Assembly: GCA_947491315.1 (NCBI GenBank)
Contig: CANLII010000008.1
Coordinates: 22,595-86,594 of the forward strand
Reading direction: 5' to 3'
DNA length: 64,000 nt
From: Ignavibacteria bacterium
Lineage (GTDB): Bacteria; Bacteroidota; Ignavibacteria; Kapaibacteriales; UBA961
Shown: positions 45,457 to 54,900 of the stretch, piece by piece
How the letters are laid out: every line of letters starts with the position of its first letter
Numbering within the stretch: position 1 is the first letter of the stretch
Made by a program: the position numbers and the translations under genes
The notes under the pieces: generated by a model
The model's database searches: none
What the model saw: the letters and a program-made list of their open reading frames with translations, nothing else
Told to the model about the DNA's origin: nothing

Positions 45457-46287
45457 ATGCGGTTTTTTCAGACATTTGGCTTCATTTGCCTGTTTTTGTT
45501 GATGGGAGCTCGATTTCAGCAAGCTACATTGACAATCAAAGGATCTGATACAATGGTCATTCTAGTTCAGCGATGGACAGAAGTATATCCTGATAAAAAG
45601 GTCGGTTTTCAAGTGACTGGTGGAGGTTCAGGTACAGGAATTGCCGCATTAGTGAATGGCACTACAGATATTTGTGCTTCCAGCAGACCCATGAAGCCTG
45701 CTGAAGTTGCTCATATGAAAGAGAAGTTCGGAATGCTCCCTCATGAAATACGCGTGGCAAGAGACGGAATCAGTATTTATGTGAATAAAGAAAATCCCTT
45801 GAAAAAGCTCACTATGAATCAGTTAAAGGGAATATTCACCGGAAAGATTAGAAATTGGAAAGAGCTTGGCGGAGCTGATCATAGTATCATCTTGTATTCC
45901 AGAGAGAATAATTCAGGAACCTATGAATTCTTTAAAGAGCATGTACTGTTCAAAAAAGATTTTCATCCGATTGCGCAACATATGCCTGGCACATCAGCTG
46001 TTGTAGGTGCAGTGGCAATGGATCGCTGGGGAATAGGGTATGGCGGTGCGGCATATACAGTAGGTGTCAGAGAAATTCCGGTTGCAATTGACGATACAAA
46101 CAAAGAATATTTACCCACCGAAGACAATATCCTTTCCGGTAAATATCCCATCTCTAGATTCTTATTTTTCTATCTCAGAGAAAAACCAAAGACACAAATC
46201 AAACAATTCATAGATTGGGTTATTGGTCCTGGTGGACAAAAAGTCGTAAATGAAGTCGGTTATTTTCCATCAATGAAATACAACTGA
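45457..46287 (+). CDS. pstS: phosphate-binding protein PstS
   Basis: A 276-residue periplasmic phosphate receptor. The signal peptide is followed by TLTIKGSDTMVILVQRW, then VTGGGSGTGIAALVNGTTDICASSR (phosphate site) and REEN-like YSRENNSGTYEFFKEHVL, all typical of PstS. There is no lipobox. It is the first gene of a complete pstSCAB-phoU cluster, 4 bp from pstC. Confidence 0.96.
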   Translation: MRFFQTFGFICLFLLMGARFQQATLTIKGSDTMVILVQRWTEVYPDKKVGFQVTGGGSGTGIAALVNGTTDICASSRPMKPAEVAHMKEKFGMLPHEIRVARDGISIYVNKENPLKKLTMNQLKGIFTGKIRNWKELGGADHSIILYSRENNSGTYEFFKEHVLFKKDFHPIAQHMPGTSAVVGAVAMDRWGIGYGGAAYTVGVREIPVAIDDTNKEYLPTEDNILSGKYPISRFLFFYLREKPKTQIKQFIDWVIGPGGQKVVNEVGYFPSMKYN

Positions 46288-46291
46288 TTCC

Positions 46292-47440
46292 ATGGCACAA
46301 TTTTTACATAAGAAAAGACCAAAAAGTCAAATCATCACTGAATTTCTCGCAGAATGGGGAATTCGTGTTACTGCAAGTTTTTCAATTGTCATTATCTTTC
46401 TGATTTTCATTTTTGTCTTCCGTGAGGCAGGAGGTTTGATTTTTGGCACAGCCAAAGAACTCAAGCCGAAAGTAGAAAAGAACATTGAAGGCGCCGATGA
46501 CTTGAAACCCGAGATATACAATCCTGAGACGGGTGAGATAGTCACTATCAAAGAGCCTAAATCAACATCTACTAAGAAAAAAGAGAAGAAGAGCATATGG
46601 GAAAATCTAGCGGGTGATATTTGGCAACCAGTCGGGAAAGAACCCAAATACGGTATCATGCCATTATTGTTAGGAACACTCAAAGTAACACTTGTGGCTT
46701 TGTTTCTCGCCACTCCGCTTTCAATTTTTGCAGCTATTTATAGTGCATTTTTTGCAACTAGAAGACTTAGGGAGTGGATTAAACCCACCGTTGAAATCCT
46801 TGCCGGATTTCCCTCAGTTGTGTTGGGTTTTTTCTGTCTTGTCACCATCGTGAAGGGCGTTAATTTCATAACGACATTCATACAGCCCGGTTTGGATGCA
46901 TTTGCATCAGGCCTTGGAACAATCATGCCTTTTGCTGATACTTTTTTCAGAGAAGCATTCACGATCAGTGAGTTTCATTATTCTTCATTTGTAGGTGGAA
47001 TCGGTCTAGGACTTGCTGTTATTCCCATCATTTTTACAATCACCGAAGATGCATTGTCAGCCGTTCCTAAAAGCTATCGCGAGGCTTCACTTGCATTGGG
47101 AGCATCAGAATGGGAAACAGCATTCAAAGTGATGTTACCCGCAGCTTTACCAGGTGTTGTTGCAGCCGTGCTTCTTGGAATTGGGCGCGCTTTCGGTGAG
47201 ACAATGATTGCATTAATGGCAACCGGAAATGCTGCTCTGATGTCTTGGAATATATTCCATCCTGTTCGCACGCTTGCAGCCACAATTGGTTCTGAGACAG
47301 GTGAAGTGCAATGGGGTTCACTTCATTATAATATTCTGTTTTTCCTTGGGATATTGTTATTTATTGTCAGCTTCACTATCAATGCAATTACGGAATTGTT
47401 TGTGAAGAAGTATCTAGCCAAAAAATTCCAAGGTGCATGA
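46292..47440 (+). CDS. pstC: phosphate ABC transporter permease PstC
   Basis: A 382-residue inner-membrane permease. The ABC permease EAA loop is EASLALGASEWETAFKVMLPAALPGVVAAVLLG. Between the first helix (~25-45) and the second (~120) there is a long hydrophilic loop (~50-110) containing a Lys-rich run (STKKKEKKS), so this loop is larger than in short PstC proteins. The stop overlaps pstA by ATGA. Confidence 0.95.
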   Translation: MAQFLHKKRPKSQIITEFLAEWGIRVTASFSIVIIFLIFIFVFREAGGLIFGTAKELKPKVEKNIEGADDLKPEIYNPETGEIVTIKEPKSTSTKKKEKKSIWENLAGDIWQPVGKEPKYGIMPLLLGTLKVTLVALFLATPLSIFAAIYSAFFATRRLREWIKPTVEILAGFPSVVLGFFCLVTIVKGVNFITTFIQPGLDAFASGLGTIMPFADTFFREAFTISEFHYSSFVGGIGLGLAVIPIIFTITEDALSAVPKSYREASLALGASEWETAFKVMLPAALPGVVAAVLLGIGRAFGETMIALMATGNAALMSWNIFHPVRTLAATIGSETGEVQWGSLHYNILFFLGILLFIVSFTINAITELFVKKYLAKKFQGA

Positions 47441-48357
47441 TGAATCCTGAATCAGTGGCACATAAAAAAAACAATAAACGATTCATTGAATATTTTGCAA
47501 AAGGCGTGCCTGCTTTTTCAGCATATGCACTCATTATACTCATCATATTGATGTTGGCCCATTTCATATGGCATGGTTTGCCTGGTCTGTCTTGGGCATT
47601 TTTGACAGAAGCACCCAGGAATAATAATACGGAAGGCGGTATTTTTCCGGCTATTTATGGAACAGTGATACTCGTCTTCATTATGTCTCTACTTGGCGTA
47701 CCGATTGGCACTGCAACAGCAGTGTATTTGAGTGAATATGCAAAACAATCATCCATTTTTGCTCGATCGGTTCGATTCGGCGTAAACACGCTCGCAGGTG
47801 TTCCTTCCATTGTGTTTGGTTTATTCGGTGTTGGATTTTTCATGCAATTCATTGGAAAGGGAATTGACACAACTCTGGGAAGTGATATATGGAGTAAGCC
47901 ATCACTTTTGTGGTCAGCCGCAACATTGTCTGTGCTCACTTTACCTGTTGTGATTGTATCCGTAGAGGAGGCACTACGCACGGTTCCTCATGAATTACGC
48001 GCGGCAAGTCTTGCACTCGGCGCTACGAAATGGCAAACTATTTGGAAAGTTGTTTTGCCAAATTCATTAACAGGTATTCTTACGGGATCAATCCTTGCTA
48101 TTGGCAGAGGAGCCGGTGAAGTGGCACCTGTTATTTTTGTTGGTGCAGTATATTCACTTCCTGAATTACCAAGTTCACTTACAGATCAATTCATGCACAT
48201 GGGTTATCACATTTATGTGCTTGCAACGCAGTCACCGAATGCCGCAGAAGCATTGCCACTCCAATATTCATCAACATTGGTATTACTTTTGCTCGCATTT
48301 AGTTTAAATATCACGGCCGGACTCATTCGCATGAGAATAAGAAAGAATAATTCTTGA
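47437..48357 (+). CDS. pstA: phosphate ABC transporter permease PstA
   Basis: A 306-residue permease with about six helices and an EAA loop [32 protein letters not shown]. The segment [17 protein letters not shown] is the usual PstA start of the permease core. It pairs with PstC to form the membrane channel. Confidence 0.95.
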   Translation: MMNPESVAHKKNNKRFIEYFAKGVPAFSAYALIILIILMLAHFIWHGLPGLSWAFLTEAPRNNNTEGGIFPAIYGTVILVFIMSLLGVPIGTATAVYLSEYAKQSSIFARSVRFGVNTLAGVPSIVFGLFGVGFFMQFIGKGIDTTLGSDIWSKPSLLWSAATLSVLTLPVVIVSVEEALRTVPHELRAASLALGATKWQTIWKVVLPNSLTGILTGSILAIGRGAGEVAPVIFVGAVYSLPELPSSLTDQFMHMGYHIYVLATQSPNAAEALPLQYSSTLVLLLLAFSLNITAGLIRMRIRKNNS

Positions 48358-48373
48358 ATTTGAGACTACTATC

Positions 48374-49138
48374 ATGTCAAAAGACACCATAAAAATTCGC
48401 ATCAGAAATTTCAATGTATTCTACGGAGAAAAAAATGCATTGAAAGATATTTCACTTGATGTGCAAATAAATAAAGTGACAGCTTTTATTGGTCCATCAG
48501 GTTGTGGGAAATCTACACTTCTCAGATCCATCAATAGAATGAATGATCTCATTGATTCTTTCTCTGCTGGTGGCATGCTCAGCATTGATGAAACCAATGT
48601 GTATGATCCTGATATCGATGTTGTGGAATTACGGAAAAAGGTAGGTATGGTTTTTCAAAAATCTATTCCATTTCCAAAATCCATTTATGAGAATGTTGCC
48701 TATGGATTGCGACTCAATCATAAACCACCAACTTCAGAAGTGGATTCCATCGTTGAGAGTAGTTTGAAAAAAGCCGCTTTATGGGATGAAGTCAAAGATC
48801 GTTTGCATGATTCTGCAACGGGCCTTTCAGGCGGACAACAACAGCGTCTATGCATTGCCAGAGCCGTTGCTGTGAACCCTGAGATATTACTCATGGATGA
48901 ACCCTGTTCAGCACTCGATCCAATCTCAACCGCAAAAATCGAAGAACTCATTGAAGAACTGAAAGATACCTATACGATTGTAATCGTTACACACAATATG
49001 CAACAAGCCGCGAGAGTAAGTGATTCAACCGGATTTTTCTATATGGGTGATCTTATTGAATTCGATAAAACAAGAACACTCTTTACAAGCCCATCCAAGA
49101 AGGCAACCGAAGATTATATCACTGGTCGATTCGGATAA
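48374..49138 (+). CDS. pstB: phosphate ABC transporter ATPase PstB
   Basis: A 254-residue ABC ATPase: Walker [14 protein letters not shown] near residue 38, Q-loop [20 protein letters not shown], signature [14 protein letters not shown] near 150, Walker [15 protein letters not shown] and the switch His in [14 protein letters not shown]. The FQKxxPFPxSI phrase is specific for PstB. It is 16 bp after pstA. Confidence 0.97.
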   Translation: MSKDTIKIRIRNFNVFYGEKNALKDISLDVQINKVTAFIGPSGCGKSTLLRSINRMNDLIDSFSAGGMLSIDETNVYDPDIDVVELRKKVGMVFQKSIPFPKSIYENVAYGLRLNHKPPTSEVDSIVESSLKKAALWDEVKDRLHDSATGLSGGQQQRLCIARAVAVNPEILLMDEPCSALDPISTAKIEELIEELKDTYTIVIVTHNMQQAARVSDSTGFFYMGDLIEFDKTRTLFTSPSKKATEDYITGRFG

Positions 49139-49149
49139 TGATTTTATCG

Positions 49150-49157
49150 TAGTTTTG
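49150..49157 (+). promoter_or_regulatory. candidate internal -7 element before phoU
   Basis: TAGTTTTG fits TAnnTTTG in the 47-bp gap between pstB and phoU. No -33 element is seen. A Shine-Dalgarno-like AGAGGAGA follows about 10 bp before the phoU ATG. Confidence 0.22.
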
Positions 49158-49185
49158 CAGAAGCACAAAGAGGAGAATATACATT

Positions 49186-49875
49186 ATGCATCGTTCATTT
49201 GAAGATGATTTGGACAAATTGCGCACTAGATTGATCCGCATGGGTAGTTTGGTGGAAGAACAAGTTGAATTTGCATTCAAAGCACTTTTTGAATGCAATG
49301 AAGGGCTTGCAAGGCTTGTCATTGAACGCGATGATAAAGTTGACAAACTTGATATCAAAATCGATAAGCAATGTCAACGCATATTTGCTCTCCAACAACC
49401 CGTTGCAAGTGATTTACGACTGCTTCTTGCATCTATCAAAATCAATAATGAATTGGAAAGAATCGGAGATATGGCCACAAATATCTCCTATCCTGTTCTC
49501 AATGATCCTTCCATTTGTACTTTATTCAAAGATTTCGGTCTTGATAAAATCACCACAGCCGCATATACAATGGTAAAAGCTTCTCTTGATGCATTCGTGA
49601 ATAATGATGCCGATTTAGCGAAGCATATACTCCCAACCGATAATACCGTTGATGGTCTTGAGCGTCAATTCAAGGCTGATATCATCGCCCTCATGAAAGA
49701 AAAACCTGAAATCATTTCACAAGGCGTTGAATTAATCTCGATTTTAAGCAATATTGAACGCATGGCAGATCATGCAACGAATATCGCCGAAAATGTGATA
49801 TTTCTGTTCGAGGCCAAGATGGTCAGACATCGTCATTTGGAAGATGACTCAAATTCAGCGGATGATCAGGGATGA
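49186..49875 (+). CDS. phoU: phosphate uptake regulator PhoU
   Basis: A 229-residue all-helical protein of two PhoU three-helix bundles (residues ~10-100 and ~115-205). Family patterns include RLVIERDDKVDKLDIKID, PVASDLRLLLASIKINNELERIGDMATNI and ILSNIERMADHATNIAENVIFLFEA. PhoU links the Pst transporter to PhoR and limits uptake when phosphate is high. No phoB or phoR gene is in the window. Confidence 0.95.
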   Translation: MHRSFEDDLDKLRTRLIRMGSLVEEQVEFAFKALFECNEGLARLVIERDDKVDKLDIKIDKQCQRIFALQQPVASDLRLLLASIKINNELERIGDMATNISYPVLNDPSICTLFKDFGLDKITTAAYTMVKASLDAFVNNDADLAKHILPTDNTVDGLERQFKADIIALMKEKPEIISQGVELISILSNIERMADHATNIAENVIFLFEAKMVRHRHLEDDSNSADDQG

Positions 49876-49889
49876 TTCCGTGCATTCAG

Positions 49890-49922
49890 TTTGAATGACA
49901 CATCATTGATTTTGTATCTTTG
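49890..49922 (+). promoter_or_regulatory. Bacteroidota-type promoter for rfbA
   Basis: TTTG (49890-49893), a 21-bp spacer and TATCTTTG (49915-49922) match the -33 TTTG and -7 TAnnTTTG consensus exactly. It lies in the 70-bp gap between phoU and rfbA and would place the transcript start ~20 bp before the GTG start. This is the best promoter match I saw in the window. Confidence 0.62.
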
Positions 49923-49945
49923 CACATCATTTTTTGGATGATTTC

Positions 49946-50827
49946 GTGCAAAAGACCAAAGCAATCATACTTGCAGGTGGCAGCGGGTCAAGACTCTATC
50001 CCTTGACCTCCATCATGAGCAAGCAATTACAACCCGTCTATGACAAGCCGATGATTTATTATCCATTGGCTACCTTGATGCTTGCCGGCATACAAGATAT
50101 TCTCATCATAACCACTCCTCATGATGCTCCACATTTCCATCAGCTACTCGGTGATGGCACAAAATGGGGAATTACAATCAGCTATGCTGAACAATCAGCT
50201 CCAAGAGGAATCGCCGAAGCATTTGTATATGGTAAGGAATTCATCGGCACTGATCAAGTATGTCTCATTCTTGGTGATAATCTCTTCTATGGAAAACTTG
50301 ATTTCCTCAGACAGGCGATAGCTCATAATCAAGGCGCCACCATTTTTGGATATCCTGTTCAAGATCCCGAACGCTATGGTGTTGTTGAATTCAATGCGGA
50401 TGGTTCTGTTATCAGCATTGAAGAAAAACCATCCAAACCAAAATCGCAATATGCCATACCCGGATTATATGTCTTTGACAATGAAGTTATTTCCATAGCC
50501 GAACAACTTCAGCCGAGTCCTAGAGGTGAATTGGAAATCACCGATGTGCAAAAAGTATATCTTCAAAAAAAACGATTAAAAGTTGAAAAAATGGGTAGAG
50601 GTATCGCATGGCTCGATACCGGAACGCCCGAGAGTTTGCTCGAAGCAGGAGAATTCATTCATGCCATAGAAAAAAGACAAAATCTTAAGATTGCATGTCT
50701 TGAGGAAATTGCATTACGAATGAATTTCATTGATATCCAGGCATATCAATCATTGCTCGAAACTTTACCGAATTCGCCCTATAGAGAGTACTGCAAGAGA
50801 GTATTACAGGAACATCTTGCACCATAA
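49946..50827 (+). CDS. rfbA: glucose-1-phosphate thymidylyltransferase
   Basis: Makes dTDP-glucose, the first step toward dTDP-rhamnose. About 293 residues: [17 protein letters not shown] at the N-terminus, [45 protein letters not shown] and [18 protein letters not shown] all match the long RmlA/RffH group. I chose GTG 49946; an in-frame TTG at 49934 would add four residues. The rest of the rmlBCD pathway is not in the window. Confidence 0.96.
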   Translation: MQKTKAIILAGGSGSRLYPLTSIMSKQLQPVYDKPMIYYPLATLMLAGIQDILIITTPHDAPHFHQLLGDGTKWGITISYAEQSAPRGIAEAFVYGKEFIGTDQVCLILGDNLFYGKLDFLRQAIAHNQGATIFGYPVQDPERYGVVEFNADGSVISIEEKPSKPKSQYAIPGLYVFDNEVISIAEQLQPSPRGELEITDVQKVYLQKKRLKVEKMGRGIAWLDTGTPESLLEAGEFIHAIEKRQNLKIACLEEIALRMNFIDIQAYQSLLETLPNSPYREYCKRVLQEHLAP

Positions 50828-50842
50828 TAGGTGTACAGCATT

Positions 50843-53125
50843 ATGGAGAAACAATCTCAACATATATCTCTTCAACTTTCCTCGCCATTGCAATATGTCA
50901 GGTCAGTAGGACCCAAAAGAGCGGAAGCATTCGCTTCGATAGGACTTCATACGGTTTGTGACATTCTGCAGTATATTCCATATTCCTATATCGATCGAAC
51001 TTCGATTCAAACATTATCAGAAATCCTCTCGAAATTGCGCAAGGAAGAACTTGGTAACCATTCATCCTCTGAAATCAATACCGATATTTCCATCAAATCA
51101 GAATTCACCATTACAGCCAGAATCATCTCTGTAAAAGAAAAGAAGTTCGGTCCGGGTGGAAAAAGATCAATGCTCATTGTTACCATCAGAGATGAGTCCG
51201 GTATTAGTGCCGACTGCGTATTTTTTAATATGGCTCAGTATTTCAAACAACTCTTGCCTATTGATGCCTTGATTAGCGTGAGTGGAATACCCGATTATGA
51301 TGTCAAATGGAGAAAACTCAGCTTTCAACATCCCGATATCATTGTTCTCGATGAGGAAGAGAAAGAGGAATATCTACGAGGAATCATATTACCCAAATAT
51401 CGACTCACCCAAGGATTGAAAAATGCGCATATATCGCTTAAAAACATCCGGAATATCGTCGAAATAATCAGACAAGAATTATCGGAAGAATTCCTTGAAA
51501 CCCTACCGACCGGCATACTCAAGCAGTATGGATTCATGTCAAAACATGCATCATTGATGGCACTCCATGCGCCCGAGAATCAAATGCAATTGTCCATTGC
51601 CAGAGAACGCTTGAAATATGAGGAGCTCTTTTATTTTCAGTTATTTCTCGAGTCAAAAAGATCACATGTTCACATTTCGGAGAAAGGACCGCATTTTCCA
51701 CAAAAAAGCACTCTCGCTCGAAAACTTCATAAATCATTGCCATTCAGTCTTACGCAAGACCAGATTCAAGCTTTGTGGGACATATCAAAAGACATTACAT
51801 CCGGCAGGCCAATGAACAGACTCCTTCAAGGAGATGTTGGAAGTGGAAAAACCATCATTGCCATATTTACGATGATTCAAGCCGTTGAAGCAGGCTATCA
51901 ATCAGTAATCATGGCACCAACTGAGATTCTTGCAGAGCAACATGCTCTTTCCTTTGCCAAATTTCTTGAACCAATGAATATCAAGATTGTGCAATTACTC
52001 GGTGGTCAAACAGCATCAGAAAGAAAAGCTATTTTACAATCAATCGAACAAGGGGAAGCACAGATTATCATCGGAACCCATGCTGTATTCACTCAAAGCG
52101 AACAATCAAATACAGGTGTTCGATATAATAATCTCGGACTCATCATCATTGATGAACAACATCGATTTGGTGTTGAACAAAGAGCACGAATTAAATCCAT
52201 GGCATCGGCATCTCTGAAAGATTCATCGATATCTCCACATATTTTAGTGATGAGTGCCACGCCGATACCACGCACATTATCGATGACGCTCTATGGTGAT
52301 TTGGACAATACTATCATCAAACAAATGCCAAAGGGCAGAAAACCCATCAAAACAGAAATCGTATTCGAAAGCACACTAGATTTTGCTTTTGAATTCATCA
52401 AAGGTCAATTATCGATGGGACATCAGGCATATATCGTTTATCCTCTAGTAGAACCATCGGAAAAAGTTGCAGCTAAATCAGCAACGGAACATTATGATTT
52501 TCTGAAGAACGATGTATTCTCTGACTATTCCTGCGGACTTCTTCATGGGAAAATACATTGGAATGAAAAAGAAACTATCATGCAGGATTTTAAGAAAGGA
52601 ACATATGATATTCTCATTGCAACTACTGTTATTGAAGTAGGAATTGATGTTCCCAATGCAACAGTCATTCTCATAGAAAATGCTGAGCGATTCGGTCTTG
52701 CACAATTACATCAATTGCGTGGTAGGGTTGGAAGAGGTGACATACAGTCATATTGTTTTTTGGCAACAAAAGATCATTTCAGATATCAAGTCAAAAAGAA
52801 AGAAGCAGAAGATGTGCAGATGGAAAGAAAATCTGCCATTGCAAGACTCATGACTATGGCGCAAACAACGGATGGATTTGCGATTGCTGAGGCAGACATG
52901 AAGCTTCGCGGTCCGGGCGATTATCTTGGAACAAGACAGTCTGGCATTCCCAATTTTCAATTCACTGATCTTGTTAATGATGTCCAATTAATTCAGATCA
53001 CTAAGCAGGATGCAAGAACGCTCATTACTGATGATCCTCAATTGCGCATGAATGAACATGAGATGGTGAAAAAAGAATATCAGCGATTGAAGTCAACCGA
53101 TACTCACTATATGAGTATTGCATGA
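50843..53125 (+). CDS. recG: ATP-dependent DNA helicase RecG
   Basis: About 760 residues. An N-terminal wedge/OB domain (~70-190) precedes a superfamily 2 helicase with LQGDVGSGKTIIA (motif I), IIIDEQHRFGVEQR (II), VMSATPIPRTLSMTLYGDLD (III) and LRGRVGRGDIQSYCFL (VI). RecG regresses stalled replication forks. ATG 50843 is preferred; an in-frame GTG lies at 50831. The stop overlaps the next start by ATGA. Confidence 0.96.
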   Translation: MEKQSQHISLQLSSPLQYVRSVGPKRAEAFASIGLHTVCDILQYIPYSYIDRTSIQTLSEILSKLRKEELGNHSSSEINTDISIKSEFTITARIISVKEKKFGPGGKRSMLIVTIRDESGISADCVFFNMAQYFKQLLPIDALISVSGIPDYDVKWRKLSFQHPDIIVLDEEEKEEYLRGIILPKYRLTQGLKNAHISLKNIRNIVEIIRQELSEEFLETLPTGILKQYGFMSKHASLMALHAPENQMQLSIARERLKYEELFYFQLFLESKRSHVHISEKGPHFPQKSTLARKLHKSLPFSLTQDQIQALWDISKDITSGRPMNRLLQGDVGSGKTIIAIFTMIQAVEAGYQSVIMAPTEILAEQHALSFAKFLEPMNIKIVQLLGGQTASERKAILQSIEQGEAQIIIGTHAVFTQSEQSNTGVRYNNLGLIIIDEQHRFGVEQRARIKSMASASLKDSSISPHILVMSATPIPRTLSMTLYGDLDNTIIKQMPKGRKPIKTEIVFESTLDFAFEFIKGQLSMGHQAYIVYPLVEPSEKVAAKSATEHYDFLKNDVFSDYSCGLLHGKIHWNEKETIMQDFKKGTYDILIATTVIEVGIDVPNATVILIENAERFGLAQLHQLRGRVGRGDIQSYCFLATKDHFRYQVKKKEAEDVQMERKSAIARLMTMAQTTDGFAIAEADMKLRGPGDYLGTRQSGIPNFQFTDLVNDVQLIQITKQDARTLITDDPQLRMNEHEMVKKEYQRLKSTDTHYMSIA

Positions 53126-54900
53126 TGAATATTCTGAATATGACATCATGCTTATTTCTGATCATGGCATTCACAGCGCATCTTCAGGCGCAATTTCGTA
53201 TTCATTCCTATGGAATTGACATTGCAAATTCGGTCAATGGTATAAGCGTTGGCTATCAGGATTTTGAGTCGATAGGAATGAAAACAAATTTCATTACCAA
53301 AGGACAACCTGAAATATCAGTATTCAATCCAATGATTGGAATCTCACTCATCGCTGAATATGAGCCGATTTTTCTCATGGGTAGAATTTCTCTTGATGAT
53401 CGATCGGGGTTCATAGAAGATGAGATTGTGCCGACATCTCTTTCCATGCAACCACATCTTTCATATTTGACTTTTGAATCGGCATTGATGATCAAACCAT
53501 GGAATATATTTTCCGTTTATGGTGGTCCATCATTGAGCTTTCTTCTCAATCATTCCATTGGTACAATTGGTGAGAATGTCAATACCAATCAATTGACCAA
53601 TATGAATTCTCCCATACCCGGAATATTTGCAGGTATCTCGGCTGATTTCCAACTCAATCAATGGATAAATTCATTGCCATTGCATATATCACCATTCTTT
53701 GAAACATCACTTATCTTCAATCAAAGAACCGGTGAATTCCCTGAAAATCAGGATGGATTCGATAATATTTGGTCGACATTTTCACTGCGAACCGGAATCT
53801 CTATCACGCTGAATCCAATCAAGGAAATACCCAATGCACTCTCTCCATTCTCATTGAAGATTCCTTCGGAAATGGCCGGAAAACGAGCTATGAATGAGCA
53901 TTTGCCATTGATCATGGAATGGACGATAAGTGATTTTTCCACAAAACTCAATGAAGTACAAAGTAATCCCGGACTATTCAATTCAACATCAAATCTACTA
54001 TGCTCAAAAAGTGATGTATTGTTTCAAAGTACTGACATCACAAAGCAGAGAGATTGTATTCAAGAGAGAAGTCTGTATTTCTTATTGAATCACCTCAAAC
54101 AATCGACAGACACTTGTATGTTCACTTCTTGCTCAGACATGAAGCAGAATACAGTACAGAAAACCATGTTTGGTATTTGTCAACGATTGCTGCGTATAGA
54201 TACATCAAGAATGCGATTTATCCCTTGCGAACAATATCACGAACATGCAGAAAGTATCAAAGCAACATTTGTTTCTGGTCATATTCCAATCATTGCAATG
54301 GACTTTGTGAGTGTTTCACCAGCGGAAAATGTCATCATATGCTCAATGCAAACTCCAAATCTTCCAAAGGAGTGGTTTATTGACATTTCAGGTCCACAGA
54401 AATACAAAAGAACATTTGGTCCTTTCACCGCATCTTCAATGTATTTGGATGGCAGTGAATTATTGCAGGGTGAAGCCGGAACGGGGTCTTATCAATGGAG
54501 TGTGCGATTTACCGATGAACGAGGAGTTAGACAAACATTCACAGAAGATTTTAACATACGAATGTCGAATGAGAATAAAATGCAAGGTCATTCCTTTACC
54601 TATCTACCGGATTTACAATCGTATTCTTTGATTCTCGGACAAATTGATATGGATCTCAAGCAATATCTTCGTTCTCAAGATGAAATACTTATCATCATAG
54701 ATATATCTGCATCAGATGATATTCGAAAGAAAGCAAAAGATATTCAGCAATATTTGCTCAATCAAATACAGAAACAGAATACTGTCATACGCAAGGATAT
54801 TTCGATCATCGAGAAAGGGAAAGAGAATGCACTCTATACAAGCACATCTTCATGGGGGAAAATATATGAACAGGGAATTAGATTGGAAATCATCCACTAA
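53122..54900 (+). CDS. secreted barrel-like protein, possibly OmpA-related
   Basis: A 592-residue exported protein (signal peptide to LQAQ). Residues ~25-235 read like an outer-membrane beta-barrel (alternating hydrophobic strands, PHLSYLTFESALMIKPWNIFSVYGGPSLSFLLNHS). The middle is Cys/Ser-rich with no known domain. The end (~500-570: ILIIIDISASDDIRKKAKDIQQYLLNQI) vaguely recalls a degenerate OmpA-like peptidoglycan-binding domain. I do not recognise the family. It overlaps recG and stops directly against the stop of the convergent TonB receptor gene. Confidence 0.72.
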   Translation: MMNILNMTSCLFLIMAFTAHLQAQFRIHSYGIDIANSVNGISVGYQDFESIGMKTNFITKGQPEISVFNPMIGISLIAEYEPIFLMGRISLDDRSGFIEDEIVPTSLSMQPHLSYLTFESALMIKPWNIFSVYGGPSLSFLLNHSIGTIGENVNTNQLTNMNSPIPGIFAGISADFQLNQWINSLPLHISPFFETSLIFNQRTGEFPENQDGFDNIWSTFSLRTGISITLNPIKEIPNALSPFSLKIPSEMAGKRAMNEHLPLIMEWTISDFSTKLNEVQSNPGLFNSTSNLLCSKSDVLFQSTDITKQRDCIQERSLYFLLNHLKQSTDTCMFTSCSDMKQNTVQKTMFGICQRLLRIDTSRMRFIPCEQYHEHAESIKATFVSGHIPIIAMDFVSVSPAENVIICSMQTPNLPKEWFIDISGPQKYKRTFGPFTASSMYLDGSELLQGEAGTGSYQWSVRFTDERGVRQTFTEDFNIRMSNENKMQGHSFTYLPDLQSYSLILGQIDMDLKQYLRSQDEILIIIDISASDDIRKKAKDIQQYLLNQIQKQNTVIRKDISIIEKGKENALYTSTSSWGKIYEQGIRLEIIH

